NCBI GenBank assembly: GCA_030765045.1 | Contig: CM060969.1 | Span: forward strand, 47,087,216 to 47,151,215 | Source: Tenodera sinensis | Lineage: Eukaryota > Arthropoda > Insecta > Mantodea > Mantidae | Direction: 5' to 3' | DNA length: 64,000 nt | Shown: positions 46,741 through 57,457 of the stretch, piece by piece | How positions within the stretch are numbered: position 1 is the first letter of the stretch | How the letters are laid out: each line of letters starts with the position of its first letter | Translations under genes and position numbers: made by a program | The notes under the pieces: generated by a model | What the model was told of the DNA's origin: nothing | Database searches by the model: none | The model's input: the letters and a program-made list of their open reading frames with translations, nothing else

Positions 46741-47028
46741 AGATCGCCTTTCGGTCGAGGTACTAAGTTCCCTTCTGTAAGTTCATACATAGGAAATATA
46801 TCACTGCTTGTCAACATGGTACTCCATTTCTCTATCACAGCGCATGCGTGGAGCAAAGTGCCAATCCATAAGTACTAGGGAAGTCCGCAAAAATAGTTCT
46901 TCCAAGCGTATTTATTAACGACTTATATATTTCTTGTTATTTTAAACCAAATGTTAACCCTGTGAACCTGAATCATTGGGGTTTAGCTCCATAGATCCTA
47001 CGACTGCGCTCTGTCGTCGTTCCGCAGT

Positions 47029-47292
47029 CGGAAGCTGCAGCGTGGCCGAGTGGTTGGACCATTTGCCTCTCACCTGGGTGCGATCCCAGGCGACCGCACG
47101 TGTGATTTTTGGTTGACGAAGCGGCACAGGGGCGGGTTTACTCCGGTTTCCCCGGGCATTTCATTCCATCAGTGCCTATGTTCATTTAATTTATCATCAG
47201 TGTCACGCCTGCGGTGTCGCATGCAGTAAAAGCGGGCGTTAAACACTACCAGAAAAAAAAAAAAAAAGAAAAAAAAAAAAAAAAAAGGAAAC
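47029..47292 (+). repeat. SINE family D, full length with poly-A tail
   Basis: The head GCGTGGCCGAGTGGTTGGAC resembles a type-II (Ser/Leu) tRNA, and the B-box region reads GTGCGATCCCAGGC. The body runs to an A-rich tail at 47250-47286. A 9-bp duplication ttccgcagt flanks it (47020-47028 and 47293-47301). Confidence 0.85.
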
Positions 47293-47686
47293 TTCCGCAG
47301 TTGCAGCCAAGCTGCTTCACTCCTCTATTTATAAAATATAAACCTCGGCTGCGCTTTTCAGCTAAGGACCCTCAACTTTGGGCCAGTTTTTGTGTCTTAG
47401 GGCCATAGATTAGTCGTAAATCGCGTAAGGTAGTGGTTTTTCTTAGGCACATGAAGGTAGCTCTGCAGTTAAGAATCGCATAAACGGCGAAATATAGCAA
47501 GTGCCTCATTATGGGAGGTACACTAGCAATATAAAATGCAATCAAACATAGTGGACTTCAAAGGCTATTCGCAACACCTTAAATAATTAGTTTCAGTTTC
47601 CCATGCAATATATTTAACACATGGCATTTTAAGTAGCATGTTGGGGCTGGTTTTTTCTTCAGGAAATCAAGAACACACACGCACGC

Positions 47687-47905
47687 GCCCACCCGCCTAT
47701 GTGGTGTGGTGGCCACGTGTTTGCCTCACATTCAGAGGCCCCGTGTTCGAATCTCGGTTAGGGTGAGTTATCCGTAGAAGGGGTCTTTTTTCCGAGAAGG
47801 CGAATGTCGGGCAACTTTTAAGCTCTGTGAACCTCAGACTCATTTGAGCATTATTTCACCAATTTCATTCCTCATCCGGTGTGACATATCACGTTGGAGC
47901 ACCGT
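47687..47905 (+). repeat. SINE family A with CA-rich tail
   Basis: The head cacccgcctatgtggtgtgg and B box GTGTTCGAATCTCGG are well preserved. The body ends tcatccggtgtgacatatca, followed by (CGCACA)n to 47935. Confidence 0.85.
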
Positions 47906-48109
47906 ACGCGCGCGCACACACACACGCACAGCACAATTGTTCTTCGTTCTATATCATTAATCATGATGGATGTTCCATATGTATTGTATTACGTGTTTAG
48001 TGTACCTAAGCTTTGCTTACGATAGAGCCAAACGAATAAATAAAAAAACAAACAATTGTTCAAGTATAGGGTATCTAGTCAGGGGTGGAGGGATTTTCCT
48101 AAAAATACT

Positions 48110-48305
48110 GTTACATCCTTAGAAGATGTTCAACCTAAAATCCAAGTTTGTATTTAACGTAGAGTTAATCTGCTCATAGATACACACGAGCATCTTCTAA
48201 AAATGCTTTTTTCTTAAATTTACTTATTCAAGGAGGCTCAAGACGCCTATTTCCAGTGAAATCTCGATAGTATAAAATTTTTGGGTGGAACATTACCTCT
48301 ACCTA
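48110..48305 (-). repeat. R repeat, head fragment
   Basis: It contains ctaaaaatgcttttttctta, the aggaggctcaagacgcctat-type block and tttttgggtggaacattacc, matching the reverse complement of the family's first 230 bases. Confidence 0.65.
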
Positions 48306-48973
48306 CCGTACGTAGGTGCTTACGCAGTGTGAAACTGTAGATATTGAACACAACTAAGGAGCAGCTTAACTCTTCCTAGGCGATTTGTCATTTGGAAATA
48401 ATGTTCGTCTTCAAATGACATTTTACTGTCATCCTTTTGCCACAAAATAGAAATGGGCAGCGAATGTGGAAAACAAACCTTCACTGATAAACTGGGTTCT
48501 GCATTTATGTGTGTTTCTTGTGGTCCGTGGCGCAAAGCTAATTAATCATTATAATTTGCAGATACGCCCAAACTGACATAAGTATATCAAATGTCAAAAC
48601 CACTGTTACCTTTGGCACAGTTTAAACGAGGTCATACTGCCCGCTCTACCAACAGAACTTCTATTCCTGTGTTCGCATTCGCCGCAAAACGGATATAGGA
48701 AGTTAGCTGCGGCCACAGTGCGGCGATTTCGAGAAATGTTGTAAACATATTGCCAACCATTGTTTTTTTTGTTCAATCAGCTGGTCTGGCAAATGAAGGC
48801 CTAATGCTAAATTTATTTTTAGAAGATTTGTGCGTTGGGAGGCATTTTTGCCGTGAACAGGAATTTGGAAAGTCATTGCGGTATTTAATTCATTTTTTGC
48901 ATATTAATGTGTGTATATTAAGTGATATAAATCCAAGAACTAACAACCTACCTTGACTTCATTGGAATTCATC

Positions 48974-49067
48974 ATGAAGAGGCGATCGAAATGTGTCATT
49001 TTTAAAGATATATATGAACAGCCGTATTCAGATCTGACACGAGTGAGGTTAACGGCCAGTTCCAAAA
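48974..49067 (+). CDS. DCAF6: DCAF6-like WD40 protein, exon 1
   Basis: The first coding exon encodes 31 residues (MKRRSKCVIFKDIYEQPYSD at its start) and one base of a split codon. It ends at donor GTAAGG (49068). The ATG is the first in a frame that joins exactly to exon 2 (A plus GC gives Ser). DCAF6/IQWD1 is a WD40 substrate receptor of the CUL4-DDB1 ubiquitin ligase, also described as a nuclear-receptor interacting protein. This short basic N-terminus precedes the propeller. Upstream DNA at 48650-48740 is GC-richer and may hold the promoter. Confidence 0.72.
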
Positions 49068-49144
49068 GTAAGGTCATCTAAAAAAATGTAATGTTGTTTT
49101 TAGGGCAGGCAAGAACCAATCTAAAAAATTGTTTGATTTTACAG

Positions 49145-49299
49145 GCAGCCTGGATTTGATTCAACGTTTAAGTTTATTAAAAAAGTTACCTGTACACAAT
49201 GGTTGTGTGAACTCAATTTGCTGGAATGAAACTGGTGAATATATACTCTCAGGTTCAGATGATCAACACCTTGTGGTTACACATGGTTATAACTATAAG
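49145..49299 (+). CDS. DCAF6: DCAF6-like WD40 protein, exon 2 (first WD repeat)
   Basis: Acceptor tttacag (AG at 49143-49144) and donor GTAAAC (49300) bound 155 bases. It encodes SLDLIQRLSLLKKLPVHNGC then VNSICWNETGEYILSGSDDQ and HLVVTHGYNYK. The pattern VH.GCVN.ICWN.TGEYILSGSDD is close to the first WD repeat of DCAF6 proteins as I remember them; no search was run. The exon ends in phase 0. The open frame running on to 49380 is intron. Confidence 0.85.
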
Positions 49300-49408
49300 G
49301 TAAACGTTTTAGACATTGTCATGAGTATGTTATCTTTAGTTCTGACAGCTGCCAGACTGATATTAATGACTTTAATTTAACAATTATTTCATTGTTCATT
49401 TCATTCAG

Positions 49409-49526
49409 GTATTAACTGACTACAAAACCAGTCATCGTGCAAATATCTTTAGTGCCAAGTTTTTACCCAACAGTGGTGATAACAACATTATTTCTTGTTC
49501 AGGAGATGGCATCATTCTGTATACAG
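49409..49526 (+). CDS. DCAF6: DCAF6-like WD40 protein, exon 3 (second WD repeat); gene runs off
   Basis: Acceptor tcattcag at 49407-49408 and donor GTTAGT at 49527 bound 118 bases: VLTDYKTSHRANIFSAKFLP, then NSGDNNIISCSGDGIILYT. The SGHRANIFSAKFLP and SCSGDG signatures fit the second DCAF6 repeat. It ends after one base of a codon (phase 1). No following exon is visible up to 64000, so the gene is incomplete and its third intron exceeds 14 kb and is filled with transposons. Confidence 0.85.
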
Positions 49527-49619
49527 GTTAGTGTATTATAATTTACATATATACAATGTGTTTAAAATATAAGGTGTTCTTTAAAACAGTGCTCAAGGAC
49601 AGAATTACCAGAAGTTTCA

Positions 49620-50082
49620 TTTTTAGTAATTAGTAATCTTTATTTCCATTTCATTTACAAATTATATACATTTACATACTTGTTACTACATTTAGTTGCT
49701 GATTGCCCTTGGGCCCATTAGGCTTAAACACTGAGGTTGTCGAGCTAATGGATCCCCATTTACATCTTATCTAAAATACATCTTCATTTTCGTCATATTT
49801 ACTTATCTTCCTTAACCATTTGGCTCTTACTTTACCCAAAAAGTTCCCAATTTCAATTAAATGTTCCCTAGTTTTTACACTCATTAACTTCATTGCTTGA
49901 ATTTGATTTGGTAGCCTTGTCCAATCTTTTTTACCTATCCTCCCCCTAAGCAACCTAGTTTCTTCACATTCTAAAAGTAAATGCCATTTTTTATCCCTTT
50001 GTTGGCATAATGGGCATTTCTCTAGGTCCCTCCCTCTTCGCAACCCTTTCAGTTTCACCACCCCTGTCAGTTTTAGTAACAT
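49620..50082 (-). pseudogene. Non-LTR retrotransposon 3' end in the DCAF6 intron
   Basis: On the minus strand 50082-49771 encodes LTGVVKLKGLRRGRDLEKCP, then CPLCQQRDKKWHLLLECEET and a Lys-rich end EIGNFLGKVRAKWLRKISKY. This is the C-terminal zinc-knuckle region of a LINE unlike families A and B. A 3' UTR with AATAAA-like sequence follows to about 49620. No RT is present. Confidence 0.65.
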
Positions 50083-50349
50083 GTTAAATGGTTTAGTGGG
50101 AATGTTGCCTCAGAGGGTAAGCAAAGTATAGTATTATTACTGAAAGGATGTCAAAAGTTAAATAATAAAACATGTTAAAAAGGCTCCGAAGAAATATGGG
50201 TACACAGTTTAAACGTAAAATTTATTGGCAAGATTAATAAAACAGTTTACTTGCATCCTTTTAGAAATGGGTCATTTTCAAAAACTGTCAATATTTGCAG
50301 AGTTGACTTTCACATATATAAAATATAAAGAATAAGGGCAAAGGCCTCC

Positions 50350-51190
50350 TATTTACACAGGGACTAGCTCATAAAGAAGCTCCAAAGGTGAGTGAATCCT
50401 TGGGAACTTTGTTGTGTTGATGAACTGTTTTCCTTCTCTTAATCCTATTTGACATTTCCTCACTACACATTTCCTAACCTTTGCCCTTGCTGTCATTGTC
50501 TTTCTGCCGTGTTTGGTGTTTGTTGATTCCTGTTTGGCTCCAGCTGTCTCCATACTTCTGTTTCTTGCCTCTCATGACCATTGATTTCACGCTTTGGTTT
50601 GAATGACCCTTTTGCATTCCACATTTCTTTGTCCTTGCAGGTCCCACATTATGATGCAGTGCATCCATTTATGGTGATCCATGCGTAATATGTGTCCACC
50701 TCATTTCCATTTTAGATTTTCTGCCCTTTCTTCTACATTGTGCATTTTTGTCCTAAGTTCCTCATTCCTGATTTGTTCTCTTAGTGAAACGTTCTCCTCT
50801 GATACACTGGTAGCTGCTTTTTCAGTTTTTCTGTAAGGGAGTATGTCTGACAGCCATAAAGTAGTGTTGGCATCACACATTTGTCTAGTATTTCTACTTT
50901 TGTACCTGCTTTTAGTCTCTCGTCTGTGAATAGGAACTTAAGCAATCAAAATTTGCTCCATGCTAGTCCTATTCTGCATTTTATTTCACTCTTTGTGTCT
51001 TTGTTTTGGGAGATGGTTTATGCATCTACTGCACATACTTGAGTGGTGATTGATGTATTTAGATAGGGTCTTGTGATCCATTGGGCATTATTTTTGTTTT
51101 TGTGAGGTTTGTTGTGAGTCTTACTTTGCTGCTTTTTCTGTACAGCTCCCTGATCATTTCCTCTAGTATTTTTGCTGACCTATATAAAAT
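50350..51190 (-). pseudogene. Degenerate RTE-like non-LTR fragment
   Basis: On the minus strand, scattered blocks such as LWLSDILPYRKTEKAATS, REQIRNEELRTKMHNVEERA, GGHILRMDHHKWMHCIIMW and LQGQRNVECK match the end of RT and the WLGHVLRM / GKR..GRP-type terminal region of RTE-like elements. Frames are heavily broken. Confidence 0.5.
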
Positions 51191-51417
51191 GTAATAAATC
51201 ATAACTTCAAAAATGTCTAATGGCTTGAGGTAATTAGACGAATTATCTATATAACACTATTGACTATATAATAGTGGTCAAACATTTAAATGAGTTTTGT
51301 CTGAAAAAATTAAACTTTAATTTTCACATTCTATGGTATAGTATTTCACATTCTCAAAATGCCTTGAAACACTCATTGTAATAAAAATGTAGGCACACAA
51401 CTCTCTTAGGTGTTTAA

Positions 51418-51911
51418 CCCTTTCAGTTCCGGTGCCCATGATCATGGACATAGGCATTTTTTTCCTATTTGTACTAGTTTTAGCTGTTTTTATGCTATAT
51501 TCTTGTCATACTGTCTGTCACCAATTAAACATACGTATTTGAGACCTATTTGAATTGTAAAAAATTATTTTTTTTACAATTTATACTGTAGTGTTTTTTT
51601 TTTAAGAAAAGATGCAAAATCCATGCAACCGCAGTCAAATGATACCCCGTCATCATCCACGTGTGCCATCACACCGATTATTTTACGTGGGCCCTCCCCG
51701 TCCTTTAACACAGGCACATTTCACTGCGGTTCCCGAGACTCGAACTCATGACCTCAGGCTTTGAGTGCGTGGCCAGTGCACTACATGTTGCCTCAACAGT
51801 CATGGCTATTCGAGCCAGCAGGCTGAAGGTGTCCCAGACCGCCTAATCTAAACCGATCTCAAATTAGAGGAAGAACGGCATAAGTAGCAAAATCACTCGG
51901 TACTGAAAGGG
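51418..51911. mobile_element. TTAA-flanked piggyBac-like MITE (494 bp)
   Basis: TTAA at 51414-51417 and 51912-51915 flank inverted tips CCCTTTCAGTTCCG and CCCTTTCAGTACCG (13 of 14 identical). A subterminal palindrome CCATGATCATGG lies 17 bp inside the left tip. It contains no ORF. Confidence 0.8.
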
Positions 51912-51984
51912 TTAAGGAATTCAGGTAATTAATCACGATGTATCCATTTAGTGCAGTAAATATGTATATGTTCTCCCACAGAGC

Positions 51985-52135
51985 ACACTGAGGTTACATT
52001 AGGTTAGGTTGGCTCTATGTAAGCAGTTTTAAGAAAACTGTATTTTTTACTATTATATTCATGAAACGAGTTAGATACGAGGTTGTGTTAGGTTAGGTGT
52101 ATATAAGCAGTTTTGAGAAAACTAGCAGGTCATAC
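51985..52135. repeat. Short duplicated block with TTAGG dimers
   Basis: gaggttacattaggttaggt (51985 on) and gaggttgtgttaggttaggt (52079 on) start two blocks of about 57 bp that share aagcagttttragaaaact. Each carries two TTAGG units, the insect telomere motif, but this is far too short to be an interstitial telomere. Confidence 0.6.
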
Positions 52136-52570
52136 AGGTGAGGGTGAAATGCTAGTGCTTTAATTTTTACAACATTCATGGAGGTGAGAGTCATTTCAGG
52201 GAAGTAAGACACACACTTACATTGTGCAGAAAAAGTTTCAGTACAGTATGCAATACTTAATACTAACACAACACAAGAAAGTTTAGGAAGCTTAGGAACT
52301 TTATGAGTAACTGTGAAAAATTTGCATTGTAATACAGAAACTATATTGACATTAGGTTTAATAAAAAACTAAAACAAAAGTCATTTTGGTTTCAAATCTC
52401 ATTTTAGGGTTAACACAGGTTTCCAAACTTCTGTAAATGAATGCTGAAAATGAATTTGGATCCTTGCTTATTCACTGAAGGAACATTACCATTAACAATC
52501 CTTTCTTACCAATTGGTGAAGCATCATCACTTTCAGGAAACAAAAATTCTTTTAATTATTATTTATTTAT
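52136..52570. other. No recognised feature
   Basis: AT-rich intronic DNA. Confidence 0.35.
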
Positions 52571-52830
52571 GCCAACAAACTTACTGTCGGTGTTTTTAAA
52601 CACACAAGCCATGTGTGGGCAAAGTTTAAGAGGTAGAACTGGAACTTAAAAATTCAATGCCAGTATTATTACCAGGAGAAATACGAACTGGCTTGAGAAT
52701 TTAATGCCATTCTGGCAGTTTGTCACAATAGCTCAGTGGTTAGAGCGTCTGCCCGGCAAGCGGAAGGTCTGTGGTTCAAATCCCAGTTGTGGCATTGAAT
52801 TTTTAAGTTCCAGTTCTACCTCTTAAAAAT
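52571..52830 (+). mobile_element. tRNA-type element, family C, with 38-bp inverted arms
   Basis: It shares its start (tttatgccaacaaacttact) with the 41782-41997 element. Bases 52625-52662 are the perfect reverse complement of 52790-52827 (tttaagaggtagaactggaa begins the left arm). Between them lies a tRNA-like core: A box tagctcagtggttagagcgt, B box ggttcaaatcccag. The copy at 41782 has only one of these arms. Confidence 0.8.
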
Positions 52831-52970
52831 TCTTTTGTTGAATTGTGAGATTACCACATAAATTTCACCAAGTACAGCTGATTATTTCTAGATCCAAGTA
52901 TATGGGCTGTATAATTGCTTATTTTTCTGTACTTCAGTTTCAATAAAACATAATCATTAACTGCAGGATG

Positions 52971-53062
52971 TTTTATTAACGACACTGCCAATTGCCAGAA
53001 TCATATCAGTGCCACCCCTGTGCTGGAATTTCATCCCACAGGAGTCCTTTTACATGTTATTA
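52971..53062 (-). repeat. SINE family B, 3' fragment
   Basis: Only the body's 3' part is present (cgacactgccaattgccaga on the plus strand). The tRNA head is absent. Confidence 0.7.
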
Positions 53063-53581
53063 TATCTAGAACCCAAAAAACACTCTTGCTGGTGAATACA
53101 TGTATTCTTTGTTGAACTATCTTACGGATAACAAACCTTACTGTGTATGATCACAATATGAGGCATGCAGGTAATTTGCATAGACCAGTAAAAAACTGTT
53201 CCAAAAAGGGTATTACTACTGTGGAATAAAAATGTATAACGACCCTCCATGTTTCCTAAAGTTAGTAGGCAATCATAGTCAACATAGAATCTTTAGGAAA
53301 ACTCTGAAGTCATTCTTATATTTAGTCCCCATATACTGCAGAGGAATTCTTTATCTCAAAAGGTAAATTTTAAATATATAGGGAAGATTACACATGATGG
53401 TGATTTATAGCTTGTGCAGTTTACTCTTGTAATGATGGCAGCTTAAAAATTTTCATCCCCCCCTCCCCCCTTTCTTTCTAACAAAGATAGAGGGAAATAA
53501 TAGTATTATTGGTGGTGGGTATTACACTAGTCGTGATGCATGTTCAAAGTTTGTATGAGGTGTTCAACATTCCTGAGCTCT
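53063..53581. other. No recognised feature
   Basis: AT-rich intronic DNA with a short C-rich run near 53458. Confidence 0.35.
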
Positions 53582-53805
53582 GTCGGTCTGGGTGGCTCAG
53601 TTGGTTAGATGCTGGCCTACTGATCCCAAGGTTGTAGGTTCAAACCTGGCCCAGGCTGATGGTTTTTAAGTGTGCTTAAAAACTACAGCTCCATGCCAGT
53701 AGATTCACTGGCAATGTAAAAGAACTCCTGCAGGACGAAATTTTGGCACATCGGCGATGCTGATGTGATTCTGGCAATTGATAGCATCGTTAAGCAACAA
53801 AGCAA
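53582..53805 (+). repeat. SINE family B, full length, plus strand
   Basis: Head GTCGGTCTGGGTGGCTCAGT, B box GGTTCAAACCTGGCCC, full body and A-rich end. It converges tail to tail with the minus copy that follows. Confidence 0.88.
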
Positions 53806-53830
53806 AACAATTTTCTGAACGCTGCACAAA

Positions 53831-53948
53831 CTGACATGGCACTGTAACTTTTAAGCACACTTGAAAACCATCAGCTTGGGCCAGGTTTGAACGCATGTCC
53901 CTGGGGACAATAGACTAGTGCCTAACCAACTGAGCCACCCAGACTGAC
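53831..53948 (-). repeat. SINE family B, head fragment, minus strand
   Basis: It contains the tRNA head and early body in reverse orientation (ctaaccaactgagccaccca on the plus strand). The pair with the previous copy leaves a 25-bp gap. Confidence 0.8.
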
Positions 53949-54119
53949 GTGGGAGAAACAGGGTCATCTGTTTAAATGTCAGCATGTTGCTCACTGCCTG
54001 AATCAGAGTTGACATCTGAGACATTCCCCTTTTTATTTAATCTTGTAAGTGAATATCACATAAATAAGTACTAAAGGAAATATTTAAGGAAAGTATAGTA
54101 GATACGCCTGTGTGTTATT

Positions 54120-54659
54120 CTACAAAAATAATGCAATTAGAAGCATACTTTGTGGTTTATGTAGCTTAATTTTAGTACGGTGGCAATGCTGACACCACTC
54201 ATCTTCAAGGCAAGTCATGCATGGCAGTTCACAGATTTGTAAAAAGACACTTCCCTTTTGCCATGTTATTTCATGAATTGAAAATATATCTTTGAATGCT
54301 GTCATGCCACCAGGAACAAATTTTTCAATTGCATTTGTTTCCTTCTCATTAATGGTGAAAATATTGACAGCAGGAGATGCTTCTTCTGTTTCATTGGCAA
54401 AAGTACCCATATATGATAAGGTCTTTTCCAGAAGCAACAAAAAAGTCAGCTGTTCTTTTCACATAACCTCCAACAACATCTGGGGCACTTTTCCCATGAC
54501 TATTCTCACTGTAGTGCCAGTGGATTGGCTCAATTCAAGCTTTGTAGAAATGTAGGTATGCATACATCGAATGGAACATTTGTTTTTGTTACAATATTGA
54601 GTGAATGGACCATCAGTCACAAAATGGACACATCTAACAGTTGGGACTTTGGTTTTCAT
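54120..54659 (-). pseudogene. Unrecognised protein remnant, 180 codons with one stop
   Basis: One minus-strand frame stays open from 54659 to 54120 apart from a single stop at 54459-54461. It reads VHFVTDGPFTQYCNKNKCS, then VRIVMGKVPQMLLEV, and after the stop ANETEEASPAVNIFTINEKE, FVPGGMTAFKDIFSIHEITW and a Cys/His-rich LPCMTCLEDEWCQHCH. The DGP..QY...K motif followed by a CxxC...C..CH cluster looks like a protein that I have seen repeated in invertebrate genomes but cannot name. It is probably a mobile or multi-copy gene fragment. Confidence 0.45.
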
Positions 54660-54672
54660 TTATCCAATAACA

Positions 54673-54842
54673 GGATACTGATTCCAAGGTCACGGGTTCA
54701 AACCCAGCCTAGACTTAAAAACGACAGCTCCATGTCAGTAGATTTACTGACATGTAAAAGAACTCCTGCGGGACGAAATTCTGGCATACCAGCGATGCTG
54801 ATGTGATCGTGGCAATTGATAGCATCGTTAAACAGCAAAATA
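54673..54842 (+). repeat. SINE family B, 5'-truncated
   Basis: It starts at the ctgattccaaggtcacgggt block, with B box GGGTTCAAACCCAG and a complete 3' body. Confidence 0.8.
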
Positions 54843-54994
54843 ATTTTTAGTTTCACATTTTCTTTGTTCTGAATTATGGAAAATCTAGCCGAATGCTATT
54901 TCACACTTTCTTCTATAGTTAATTCACTGTCTCTTGATATAGCTCTTGATAATTAAATCATGCACTTTACCGAGTATTAGTTCTATCACGCAAA

Positions 54995-55301
54995 TTATGT
55001 AATCACATTCTTCATAGGCTTTATAACATGTTCTATCTTCTCATAGTATTTTCCCCACTCTTTATGGTTTCTGGTACGCAATATTCTAAAAAATAAGGCT
55101 ATATCTCTCAAACATTGTTCTGTTAAATCTCCTTGCAGGAAATATGCTGAAGAATGATATAATTTTATGTTGTTTTCTTGCAAGGTTTTAGTGAAGAGTT
55201 CACTGCTGTATACTGTTACATTATCAGATAATATACCATCCATTTTTCCATATTTAGGTATATAATTGTTTAAAATTTTATTTAAGCATGTTGTATTTTT
55301 T
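54995..55301 (-). pseudogene. Gypsy integrase catalytic core, C-terminal part
   Basis: The frame gives KMDGILSDNVTVYSSELFTK (compare LSDNGTQF, with the second catalytic Asp), then IKLYHSSAYFLQGDLTEQCL (compare SSAYHPQGN..ER, where the catalytic Glu is expected near TEQ) and RDIALFFRILR. The open frame extending on to 55477 joins integrase to an unrelated inverted non-LTR 5' end at 55316, so that fusion is an insertion artefact. Confidence 0.8.
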
Positions 55302-55315
55302 ATATTTTTCATAGG

Positions 55316-55646
55316 CTGGGACATGCCTCCTGCATTCCATTGTAGAATTCTTAAAGTATTGGAATTGTTGTGATGAAATTTGCCTAAAGATGTCCCCACC
55401 CGGAGATCCGATTGGGGGACAGTTTTAACTCCGGAATATTTATCTTTAGGACTCATATTCATGTATGTGGCTTTCATGTAACTGTTTTCTTAACGGGCAC
55501 CAGTTTTACAATGTGGCAGTTACATCACCCGACTTAAACCCCCATTTTGCAAGGGGAACCACACCTATCGTTGGTCAACGGGTCCATCGGACCTAGCCGG
55601 GAGGACTAAATAGATGATACTTAGATCCACCGACCTTCCCCACCTT
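55316..55646 (-). mobile_element. Inverted 5' segment of family A copy 2
   Basis: On the minus strand this reads a GC-richer leader, then MNMSPKDKYSGVKTVPQSDL and the endonuclease start LRILQWNAGGMSQP, identical in its end to copy 1 at 29074-29117. It supplies family-A 5' sequence that copy 1 lacks, including a plausible ORF2 start (ATG at about 55457 or 55475). Confidence 0.88.
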
Positions 55647-57457
55647 CAGACAATACACTAGATCTAAATTCTATTCCCATAGAACCCAAAAGTATTTTAA
55701 TAGGTGATTTTAATGCACACTCTCCTAGGTGGGGCTACAGAGATATAAATTCAGCAGGAAGAGTCATAGAAGACCTATTAAACTCGTCAACAATGGAATT
55801 AATATTTAATCCAAATGATCTACCCACTTACCTTCATTATAATGGTTCGGGTACAAATCCTGACCTTCTGATGGTGTCATCTGACATAATTGACAATACA
55901 AAAAGAGAAATAATAGAAGACCCAGGTTCAGGCCACAGAATCACCATAAACTCCATAAGAGGTCTAATAAATAAAAGTAACAAACCAAAAGTTAAAACTT
56001 CTTGGAATTTTAAAAAAGCAGATTGGTCCAGTTTCCAAAATGAGATAGAAGGGAAGTGTAATATACTGTTAGAATCAGAGTTCAAGTCAACAGATGAAAT
56101 GAATAAAAAAATTTGTGAAATATTGACAGCAGCCAAAACACATATCCCCAAAGGAAAGTTAAAGAAATATAGCTACTTTTGGTCTCCATCTTTATCTAAG
56201 TTAAAACACGAAAGAAATATAGCAAGAGTCAAAGCCGAAAGAACCAAGTGTCCAGAAGATGTACAAAACTGGAGAAGAAAAGCAGCCATTTTTAAGAAAG
56301 AATTAATTACAGCAAAAAGGGCCAGTTTCACAAATTTTGTAGAACATATGGACTATAGGAAAGATGGAAATAAAATATACAAATTCATTAATAAAACAAA
56401 ATTATCAAAAAATACAACTGAACCATTAAAATATAATAACAAAAGCTTAACTACAGATAGGGAAATAGCAGAATCCCTTAACAAGTTTTATGCTCAGTCA
56501 CAAAGAATACCCCAAGCATATAAAAAAAAAAGATAAGGCTATCCAAAAAACGATCAGAGAAACTAGTAAGCCAAAAGGTATACGAAATGATATTTTTATT
56601 CAGGATTTTAATGAAACAGAACTGGATTTAGCAATAGAACAATTACAGAACAAAAAATCTCCTGGACCTGACAAGATCCACCCAGAGTTTATTAAACACC
56701 TTGGCAGGAAAGGAAAAGAAATCCTACTTAAACTGTATAACACGTGTTGGAGAATGACTGTACCTTCCGACTGGAAAAAAGCATTATCATCCCGATTTTA
56801 AAGAAAAACAAACCCTCAAACAATATTAATAGTTTCAGACCAATATCTTTGACCAGTGTTATTGCAAAAGTGATGGAAAGAATGGTGGCATCTAGACTTA
56901 ACACTAGAACCCCGGCGCTCGCTAGCTACCATTAACTACGGTAGCGGTCATTTTTGACCTTTCGCTTTTTCTTTGCCTTTTCCATGTACAGTTTACAACT
57001 TATTTCTTACCAGTGTGATATTGTTATTATTAGGTAACTAGGCCTAATATGTTGTCGCTGTGTATGTATAAATTATTGGAAAATTGCCTTTCTAGGGCAT
57101 ACATTCGAATTTTCTATGCTAAATGTTTTCTCTAACGGAGAGTTAGGAGAAAAAAAAATTTAATTTGGTAGTATATATAAAAACGGCCCGTAGGATGAAC
57201 ATATGTCCTTTATTTATCTCTATTTTTCAACAGTATGTTTATTCAAATAAAAAAAATAGTTCAAATTCTCAGAAAGGCGAAATATAGTGTAATAGTGCAA
57301 CTAAGGATGTTTAGGAATATGAATGTGATAACACAACTTTGTGTATAATAGAACAGTAATATTGCAACACATATCTTTATTTTAGTAAACCTATTACAGT
57401 ATGACAACTATGTTAGCACTTACACAGAAAGTTCCTTCCATTGTTATGAGCATCCAC

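Noticed and set aside
51985..52135. TTAGG dimers as an interstitial telomere
   Set aside because: Only two units per block, within a small duplicated segment; such short runs occur by chance.
54995..55477. A 160-codon protein joining an endonuclease start to an integrase core
   Set aside because: The join at 55315/55316 is the edge of the LINE insertion with its target duplication; the fusion is accidental.
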